This document shows positions 1 to 4,881 of a stretch of DNA of 8,203 nt, piece after piece. The stretch is from UBA6164 sp963979005 (GTDB lineage: Bacteria; Patescibacteriota; Gracilibacteria; BD1-5; UBA6164), in contig CAXBVF010000051.1 of the NCBI GenBank assembly GCA_963979005.1, positions 1 to 8,203 of the forward strand, given 5' to 3'. The first letter of the stretch is position 1. The number at the start of each line of letters is the position of its first letter. The notes under the pieces are model-generated. The model had not been told where the DNA came from. It saw only the letters and a list, made by a program, of their open reading frames with translations, and did no database searches. A program made the translations under genes and the position numbers.

Positions 1-167
1 ATCAGCTTATTCCAAACATCATTTTGTAATGCATCTATATTATTTTCTTTTTTTAAAATTCATATTTCATTAACAATCTGAAATCTTCTAGTAAGTAAAT
101 AAATTATTTCTTTATCAAGTGTATCAATTTGATCTCTGTATATTTGTAATAATTCTTTATGTTCCAT
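1..167 (-). CDS. aroQ: Chorismate mutase, AroQ (all-helical) type, N-terminal part
   Basis: The 55 visible residues form the first long helix and the loop of an AroQ-fold chorismate mutase, which converts chorismate to prephenate on the way to phenylalanine and tyrosine. Seen: RDQIDTLDKEIIYLLTRRF, then IGILKKEN, matching the family pattern LR..ID.LD..I..LL..R......IG..K. The active-site arginine of the first helix (R11), the arginine of LLTRR and the lysine of ILKK line up with the E. coli residues R11, R28 and K39. The following ALQNDVW resembles the ALQpxRW segment of some family members, but valine stands where arginine is usual. The rest lies outside the window, so a fused second domain cannot be excluded. 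One glycine is encoded by TGA. There is no Shine-Dalgarno sequence before the ATG. A terminator separates it from the SLH gene upstream, so it is probably transcribed on its own. Confidence 0.8.
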
Positions 168-210
168 ATCTTTTATTAATTTATATTAAAGATAATATAA
201 TTATTTTAAT

Positions 211-253
211 AAAAAAGAAAAACAGAAATTTGAAATTCCTGTTTTTCTTTTTT
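211..253. terminator. Bidirectional hairpin terminator after the SLH gene
   Basis: A perfect 15-bp inverted repeat, AAAAAAGAAAAACAG (211-225) and CTGTTTTTCTTTTTT (239-253), surrounds a 13-base loop. It starts 9 bases after the SLH stop codon on the minus strand. The A/T-rich arms give a U-run in either direction. Most likely it ends the SLH transcript before the chorismate mutase gene. Confidence 0.8.
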
Positions 254-261
254 ATTACTAA

Positions 262-867
262 TTACATAGCTTCATCTGAGTAAACTCATTTTTCTATTTT
301 TATTTCTATATCTTTTTTAATAGTTACATCAGCAACTTTAAAAACCCATCATCTAGTAGCTTCTGTATCATAGTCTGTAAAAGCTTCAATTATATCCATT
401 TCAGCAGCGTAATCTACAATTTGTTCTTGCCAATTTTTTGAATTAGTTGTGTCGTATTCATAATCAAATCAGATAGCTTTTATTAACATTCACAAAGTTT
501 CTGATTTTGTAATTTTATCTTCTGGTCTAAAATTAGTATTTTTAGAAATTAAATCATTATCAACAAGCACTTCTACATTTATACAAGCCCAGGTATTAGG
601 ATTTGTTGCTGATAAGTCATCAAATATATTATCACATTCATCTTTTTTGTCCAACTTTGCAACTCATCTTGCAACTGCTGCTATTTCTTGTCTTAAGACG
701 CTATCTGTTAAATTATAATTCTCAGGATTATTTATATGATTATTTATTATTCATTGTTCAGCTAAATTATTAGCAGCTTCTATCTCTTCAGTATCTAAAC
801 TCATAGCAAAAGTCATTGTTCAAGTAACTGCTAGTAAAGCAATTGTAGTAGTTAATTTTTTAAACAT
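262..867 (-). CDS. Secreted S-layer homology (SLH) domain protein
   Basis: A 201-residue protein. Residues 1-21 look like a signal peptide: two lysines, a hydrophobic run (TIALLAVTGTMTFA), then a likely cleavage after AFAM-type residues near 21-22. The mature part holds about three SLH-like repeats: 33-72 (LAEQGII...LRQEIAAVARGVAKL), 94-133 (E..VDNDLIS, FRPEDKITKSETLGMLIKA) and 145-180 (DYAAEMDII, DTEATRGWVFKVAD). SLH domains usually bind secondary wall polysaccharide and fix proteins to the cell surface. Two cysteines (C78, C95) bracket the segment between repeats 1 and 2 and could form a disulfide. No other enzymatic domain is present, so it may be a small structural or adaptor protein of the envelope. 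All seven glycines are TGA. The start is the ATG directly before the signal peptide; no Shine-Dalgarno is visible. It is flanked by terminators on both sides and so is probably monocistronic. Confidence 0.85.
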
Positions 868-897
868 AGTATTAAATTAAAAATATAATATTTATTT

Positions 898-926
898 ATT
901 ATAAAGACTTATAATTTATTGCAAAA
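898..926 (-). promoter_or_regulatory. Likely promoter of the SLH gene
   Basis: The minus strand has a perfect TATAAT (903-898) and a weak -35 candidate, TTTTGC (926-921), 17 bases further upstream. The predicted start leaves a leader of about 24 bases without a ribosome binding site. The -35 region overlaps the A-run of the neighbouring terminator. In DNA this AT-rich, -10 matches also arise by chance. Confidence 0.45.
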
Positions 927-960
927 AATAAACTCTAGACATTATCTAGAGTTTATTTTT
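924..960. terminator. Bidirectional terminator after htpX
   Basis: A perfect 16-bp stem, AAAAATAAACTCTAGA (924-939) with TCTAGAGTTTATTTTT (945-960), has a 5-base loop. In the minus direction it begins at the htpX stop codon, sharing one base with it, and ends with a U-run. Confidence 0.88.
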
Positions 961-1859
961 TATATATTCATTTCCTTTAAAGCTTTTATTCTATCATCTA
1001 AGTCTGGATGTGAAGAAAGTAAGGCCATAATACCAGTTCTTTTTTTAGTTGAAATTTTCATTGCAGCTAAATTTGAATCATCAGATGATGCTATTGACTG
1101 CATTTTTTTCAACGCCTCTAATCAGGCTATCATTTTTTCTTTTCATAAGAATTCTGCACTTCAAGCATCAGCCCTAAATTCTCTATGTCTAGAAAATGCC
1201 ATTGCAATAAATGATGCTAATATTCAAAAAATGATTTGTAACAGAATATTAACTAAAAAATAAGCAATTCATGACAATCATTCATCTAATCTACTAGCGA
1301 TTATATTTGATACTATTCTAGCAAAAAATATGACAAAAGTATTTAATACTCATTGTAATAGTGTCATAGTCACCATGTCACCATTTAATATATGTGCCAT
1401 TTCATGACCTACAACTCATTCTATTGCTCATTTATCCATCACATCTAGTAAACCAGTTGACACTGCTACCAAACTACTATTTTTTGTCATTCATGTAGCA
1501 AATGCATTTGGTTCAGCAGAATTATATATACCTACTTCTGGCATTTTTATATTATTTCTCTCTGATAAATCTTGAACTATAGTCCAAACAGCTTTTTGTT
1601 TTTCATTTAGATTATCAAAGTCTTCAATTTTTAGAACTTTTATTTTATAAGCTCTTTTTGCCATCCATTTTGAAATAGCAAGAGATATAAATGAACCGGT
1701 AAATCATATTACTAATGCATATATAAATATTGATACATAATTGAATCAATATAGATCCATCCTAATGCCGAAGTAACGTTCTAGTATAGTAAATACAAGT
1801 GTTAGCACAATTATTATTGCAATATTCATCATCATGAATAGAAAAATTCTTTTGAACAT
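960..1859 (-). CDS. htpX: HtpX-type M48 family membrane zinc metalloprotease
   Basis: A 299-residue protein, the usual length for HtpX, which cleaves misfolded or damaged membrane proteins from the cytoplasmic side as part of envelope quality control. Seen: two N-terminal transmembrane segments (about 5-25 and 40-62), the zinc motif HEMAH at 152-156 with catalytic E153, a hydrophobic pair of segments (about 165-185 and 198-222), and the third zinc ligand E227 in REFRADAGSAEF. The N-terminus MFKRIFLFMMMNIAI matches the family start, so the ATG at 1859 is secure. The C-terminal SSHPDLDDRIKAL is also typical. Glycine codons are 12 TGA and 7 GGN. The gene lies 46 bases downstream of the polA fragment on the same strand with no terminator between them, so co-transcription is plausible. 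No Shine-Dalgarno is visible. Confidence 0.95.
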
Positions 1860-1905
1860 ATTATTTTAAGTTAGTTTTTAAATTAATTATATTTGTTTCG
1901 TTATT

Positions 1906-3291
1906 TTACATTTCTAAACTCATTTGTCAAAGATTATTTTCCATGTTTCATCTAGAATTATCTAAAATAAATAAGTCTATTATTTCAAGATCATATTTCA
2001 AATTATGCCCAATAATTAGTATATCCAAATTTAGAGTATTTTTAAGGAAGATTTTTAGTTCTGAATCATTAACACTATCTCAATTGTGAAGTCTATTTAG
2101 ATAAAATATATTGTCATCATCTAAGTATATACTTACTCAAACAAGGTCAGCGTCAATAATATTTAAGGACGTAGTTTCTGTATCAAGTGAAATCTTTTTG
2201 TAGCTCTTTATTTTTTCATATAATTCATCTAGACTATCTTTCGTTTGTATAATCTTTACTTTTAATCATAAATCAGTCCATGTTTTTACTTTTATTTCTT
2301 CAGAGTCTCATATTAAAGAATGAAATTCTAGACTTCTAAAATATTCTTTAACTTCTTCATTTAAAAAATTATCTGGTCTGAATTTAAAATCCTCTAAATC
2401 AAACTTTTTATTTACTATACCATCTCATGCAACTTCATCCGTTAACATATGTTCATCCATATCGATATTTAAATCGATAGTTGCAAGACGTTTACTTAAA
2501 AATGCATCATCTTTTGAACTTATTAATTTTTCAAATGTTTTTCATTTAAAACATCAAAATATTTTTTTAGTATTTACCTCATCAAATTTTTCTAGTAAAA
2601 GATTTTTTACTTCTTTTTCTGAAATGGACTCAAAATTATTAATAGCTATCAAATCATATATTTTTTCTACTCATCAAACAATATTTATTAAATCCACTGC
2701 TTTTTTAGGTCAAAATCAATCTATTCAAGGTATATTATCCGCCTTGTCTCACACAATAGCTAAATAATCTATTATCATTTTAGGTTCTACTCAAAATTTT
2801 TCTGTAGCTTTTTCTGGGTTAAATATTCTTCTTTTCATTGTATCATATACAGATACATTATGAGTTATTAGGCTATATAAATCCTTATCTCACGATAGTA
2901 TATAAATATCATTTTCATCCTCTTTTCAAAGTTTTGTTGCTAATGTTCAAATAACATCATCAGCTTCATATCAATCTACTTCTATTATATCAACTCACAT
3001 TAATCATATCATTTTTTCTATATCTCATATTTGTGTTCTAAGACTATCTGGCATCCTATCTCTTGTAGCTTTGTAATCAGCATATATTTTATGACGAAAA
3101 TTTTGTCATTTAGCATCTTTTAAGAATATTAAGTAATCTGGGTCTTGTTTTACCAAACTATTTACAAAAAACTTTGCCATTCAAAAAATTGCATTAACTA
3201 TTTTTCAATCCTTCGTTGCAAATTCAGGTAAGGCAAAAAACATCCTATAAATAAAAGAATTTCCATCAATCAAATATATTTTCTTAGCCAT
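1906..3291 (-). CDS. polA: DNA polymerase I-like 5'-3' exonuclease with partial 3'-5' exonuclease domain; polymerase domain absent
   Basis: A 461-residue protein matching the N-terminal half of DNA polymerase I, which removes RNA primers and repairs DNA. The 5'-3' (FEN-like) nuclease domain, about 1-285, looks complete: LIDGNSF (D9), YADYKATRDRMP, YEADDVIGTLA (E109, D111, D112), SGDKDL (D135, D137) and GDKADNIPGIDGFGPKKA (D182, D185). A 3'-5' exonuclease-like domain begins near 345 with SLDTETTSL (D370, E372) and HNLKYDLEII (N430, D434). The protein then ends at TAA in a short unrelated-looking tail, before the third exonuclease motif. The usual 500 or so polymerase residues are missing, and only 46 bases separate its stop from htpX. 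It could be a free-standing nuclease, half of a split polymerase, or a truncated remnant; the nuclease sites appear intact, which argues against long decay. Glycine codons are 26 TGA and 3 GGN. Confidence 0.9.
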
Positions 3292-3296
3292 GATTT

Positions 3297-3326
3297 AGTA
3301 TAAAAAATTAATTAAAATAAGTTTAA
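3297..3326 (-). promoter_or_regulatory. Possible leaderless promoter of the polA fragment
   Basis: On the minus strand TATACT (3302-3297) ends six bases before the ATG, so transcription would start at or next to the start codon. A poor -35 candidate, TTAAAC (3326-3321), lies 18 bases upstream of it. A leaderless message would fit the absence of a Shine-Dalgarno sequence. The -35 match is weak and the assignment tentative. Confidence 0.35.
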
Positions 3327-3333
3327 CTTATTT
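3315..3333. repeat. 19-base inverted repeat, possible operator
   Basis: AAATAAGTTTAACTTATTT is a perfect inverted repeat with 9-base arms around one central base. It sits in the intergenic region between the divergent polA fragment and the first small gene, over the proposed -35 of polA. That position suits an operator for a dimeric regulator. In AT-rich DNA it could also be chance, and no regulator is identified. Confidence 0.35.
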
Positions 3334-3374
3334 AAGATAATATGCAAAGGAAAATAATTATCTTGACAAATATA

Positions 3375-3402
3375 TTGACAAATTACAATTTAAGAATATA
3401 AA
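3375..3402 (+). promoter_or_regulatory. Promoter of the first small gene
   Basis: A consensus TTGACA (3375-3380), 16 bases, then TATAAA (3397-3402). A second TTGACA lies 12 bases upstream (3363-3368). Transcription would start near 3409, leaving a leader of about 47 bases that begins with a small hairpin. This is one of the two promoters in the window with a full consensus -35. Confidence 0.65.
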
Positions 3403-3413
3403 AATATTACTTA

Positions 3414-3429
3414 GAGAAAATTTTTTCTC
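3414..3429 (+). other. 5' leader hairpin of the first small gene
   Basis: GAGAAAA (3414-3420) and TTTTCTC (3423-3429) are complementary and would form a 7-bp stem (with a very tight loop, so probably slightly fewer pairs) close to the predicted 5' end of the mRNA and ahead of the ribosome binding site. Such 5' hairpins often protect mRNA from decay; that role here is inference. Confidence 0.4.
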
Positions 3430-3455
3430 AAAAGTAAATGAAAAAGGTGAACATA

Positions 3456-3659
3456 ATGGTTGATGCAGCAAGTGATAGTGGTAGCTATCATGTAAAAAAA
3501 ACAAAAGACAAAGCGGATGGTAAAGATGGTAATGAAAAAGGAATGAAGAGAAAAAAACGAAGAGATTTATTATTAAGAGATCAGACTAACGGAATTAGTT
3601 TAGCTACAGAATCACATTTTAAACAATTTGAAATAAATATAAGAGACAGGATACTCTAA
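3456..3659 (+). CDS. Small basic protein of unknown function (67 aa)
   Basis: I do not recognise this protein. It starts MVDAASDSGSYH, continues with a strongly basic stretch (KKTKDKADGKDGNEKGMKRKKRRD, given here only as residues 14-37), and ends with TNGISLATESHF and a charged tail. There is no signal peptide, membrane segment or cysteine. The basic run suggests nucleic-acid contact, which is only inference. The ATG at 3456 is chosen because AAAGGTGA (3443-3450) sits at ideal spacing before it; an in-frame ATG at 3438 has no such site. The gene has its own promoter and terminator, evidence that it is real despite its size. Its five glycines are all GGN with no TGA, unlike its neighbours. It may be a highly expressed native gene or a recent arrival from an organism with the standard code. 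It could alternatively be a structured RNA with a fortuitous frame. Confidence 0.6.
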   Translation: MVDAASDSGSYHVKKTKDKADGKDGNEKGMKRKKRRDLLLRDQTNGISLATESHFKQFEINIRDRIL

Positions 3660-3705
3660 ATATGCTTATGGTTTTATGAAATTAAGTAAGCATCAAATTG
3701 TTACT

Positions 3706-3731
3706 AAAGGCAGTTTTATACTGCCTTTTTT
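3706..3731 (+). terminator. Terminator of the first small gene
   Basis: AAAGGCAGT (3706-3714) pairs perfectly with ACTGCCTTT (3720-3728) around a 5-base loop, followed by a T-run. It lies about 47 bases after the stop codon and ends the transcript before the next promoter. Confidence 0.9.
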
Positions 3732-3753
3732 AATTACTTAAAAATAAATTAGT

Positions 3754-3781
3754 TTGACAATCAAAATTTTATTAATAAATT
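3754..3781 (+). promoter_or_regulatory. Promoter of the second small gene
   Basis: A consensus TTGACA (3754-3759), 16 bases, then TAAATT (3776-3781) as the best -10 candidate. It follows directly after the preceding terminator, as expected for a separate transcription unit. The predicted leader is about 58 bases. Confidence 0.5.
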
Positions 3782-3845
3782 TTTAATTGTAAGCATAGTG
3801 TTTACAAAATGTTTTACTAACAATATAGATAAGAGGAATATAATA

Positions 3846-4022
3846 ATGAGCAACGAAACACAGGATCCCGATATTGGAAACATAATCGGAAAAGAAACAA
3901 AAAACGTACAACACTCACCAATCGATAAGACTATTGTTTTGGGTGAATCAAATACGAGTATTAGTTTACATGATAGACATGTTGCTAATCAAACAGCGAA
4001 ATATAGATACAGACCGACATAA
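3846..4022 (+). CDS. Small polar protein of unknown function (58 aa)
   Basis: I do not recognise this protein. It begins MSNETQDPDIGNIIGKETKN, has a short hydrophobic patch (KTIVLG), and ends SISLHDRHVANQTAKYRYRPT. No signal peptide, membrane segment or cysteine is seen. The start at 3846 follows AAGAGG (3831-3836) at a 9-base spacing; an upstream in-frame ATG at 3798 has no ribosome binding site. Its own promoter and a strong terminator support a real gene. All three glycines are GGN. Gene structure, spacing and the Shine-Dalgarno parallel the first small gene, and both C-terminal halves contain N-x-ISL followed by a histidine (TNGISLATESH, SNTSISLHDRH). That similarity is too short to prove kinship. 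The stop codon lies inside a possible RNA stem that continues into the 3' region. Confidence 0.6.
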   Translation: MSNETQDPDIGNIIGKETKNVQHSPIDKTIVLGESNTSISLHDRHVANQTAKYRYRPT

Positions 4023-4064
4023 CTCTAGAATTATTAGTAAAACCCTTTGAAAGGGAGGAGTTAT
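4019..4064 (+). other. Structured 3' region of the second small gene
   Basis: ATAACTC (4019-4025), which covers the stop codon, is complementary to GAGTTAT (4058-4064). Inside lies a second inverted repeat, CCCTTTGAAAGGG (4043-4055). The hairpin holds part of GGGAGGAG (4053-4060), the strongest Shine-Dalgarno-like sequence in the window, yet no convincing gene follows it. Together with the terminator this makes a three-stem RNA. It may be an sRNA-like 3' end or a ribosome-sensing element; no known family is recognised. Confidence 0.45.
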
Positions 4065-4072
4065 AATAAAGT

Positions 4073-4101
4073 GCGAGAACTATGTTCTCGCCTTTTTTTT
4101 T
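4073..4101 (+). terminator. Strong terminator of the second small gene
   Basis: GCGAGAAC (4073-4080) and GTTCTCGC (4084-4091) form a perfect GC-rich stem with a 3-base loop, followed by C and nine Ts. It is the most GC-rich hairpin in the window. Confidence 0.93.
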
Positions 4102-4130
4102 GATTTTAAAATAAAAATAAATACTATAAT
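4100..4130 (+). promoter_or_regulatory. Likely promoter of the flavin reductase gene
   Basis: TATAAT (4125-4130) with a partial -35, TTGATT (4100-4105), at a long 19-base spacing. Transcription would start near 4137, giving a leader of about 15 bases with no Shine-Dalgarno. It lies just after the preceding terminator. Confidence 0.45.
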
Positions 4131-4151
4131 AAAAATAATTAACAAAAAACA

Positions 4152-4832
4152 ATGATACAGAATTTTAAATTATTAGAAAAAAATAATCTAACTGAGAATG
4201 TCTACGAAATGCTTTTTCAATCTGAAAACAAAATAGTAATGAAACCAGGTCAATTTATAACATTTTTACTCGACAAAATATGATGAAGAGCTTATTCAAT
4301 ATTAAAAATTGAATGAGATAAAATATTATTGATAATTAAAAAACGGGAAAAAATTGAGTGATGAAGATGATGAAGCATATTAATTTGTGATTTAAATATA
4401 TGAGAAACTCTTAGATGAGTTTGACCTGCATGACATTTTTTACTAGCAGAAAATAATAAAAATAAATTATTTATATGAACTGGTACTGGTTTTGTTCCTC
4501 TTTGGAATCAAATACAATGAGTGCTTGAACTGAAACAGGATGCTAATATAAAACTCCTTTTTTGAGTTAGAGAGTCAAAAGACTTATTTTATGAAAAAGA
4601 AATAGCTAAATTAAAAAATGATAATAAAAGTTTTGATTACGATATATATTTAAGTAAGTGCGACAAAGAATGATATAATAAGTGATATACGACTAACTAT
4701 CTGACTAAGGATAACTGTTCTCAATTTGAGGAGTTTTATATATGTTGAGCACCCGCTATGATAGAATCATCAGTCAAAATATTAAAGGACTTATGAATAG
4801 ATGAAACTAATATTTATTTTGAAAAATATTAA
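4152..4832 (+). CDS. Ferredoxin-NADP reductase-like flavin oxidoreductase
   Basis: A 226-residue protein of the ferredoxin-NADP+ reductase superfamily, which passes electrons between NAD(P)H and a carrier through bound flavin. Seen: KPGQF (31-35) and RAYSI (46-50), the flavin-binding RxYS motif; LRGVGPAGHF (88-97), the turn usually written GPxG; FIGTGTGFVPL (107-117), the nucleotide-binding glycine-rich loop; LLFGVRESKDLFY (135-147); YICGAPAMIES (196-206), the CGxP motif for nicotinamide; and a C-terminal IYFEKY. No iron-sulfur cysteine cluster is present, so it is not a PyrK or a fused ferredoxin reductase. The electron partner is unknown. Glycines are 18 TGA and 3 GGN, and those of YICGAP and GPAGHF are TGA, which makes this gene strong proof of the code. 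It faces the beta-helix gene tail to tail across a shared terminator. Confidence 0.9.
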
Positions 4833-4840
4833 TTTTTTTA

Positions 4841-4870
4841 AAAAACCAATACATGTTGTATTGGTTTTTT
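4841..4870. terminator. Bidirectional terminator between convergent genes
   Basis: AAAAACCAATACA (4841-4853) pairs with TGTATTGGTTTTT (4857-4869) around a 3-base loop. A-runs and T-runs flank both sides. It lies 8 bases after the flavin reductase stop and 12 bases after the minus-strand beta-helix stop, and so serves both. Confidence 0.9.
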
Positions 4871-4881
4871 TGATGTATTAA

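Noticed and set aside
919..1263. Open frame of 114 codons on the plus strand
   Set aside because: It lies antisense to htpX, whose motifs are complete, and begins inside the terminator. It has no ribosome binding site and its translation resembles no family.
3438..3455. Longer start for the first small gene
   Set aside because: The ATG at 3438 has no ribosome binding site, and the Shine-Dalgarno AAAGGTGA lies downstream of it at the right distance for 3456.
3798..3845. Longer start for the second small gene
   Set aside because: No ribosome binding site precedes 3798, while AAGAGG at 3831-3836 serves the ATG at 3846.
3409..4101. The two small plus-strand units as tmRNA, SRP RNA or RNase P RNA
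   Set aside because: No tRNA-like acceptor end with CCA, no SRP-type loop and no RNase P conserved core could be found; the frames with Shine-Dalgarno sites explain the units better.
4071..4109. A 12-codon frame starting at GTG after the strong Shine-Dalgarno GGGAGGAG
   Set aside because: The frame lies in the terminator hairpin and its T-run, the spacing is long, and the peptide would be mostly encoded by the T-run. It is kept only as a note on the orphan Shine-Dalgarno.
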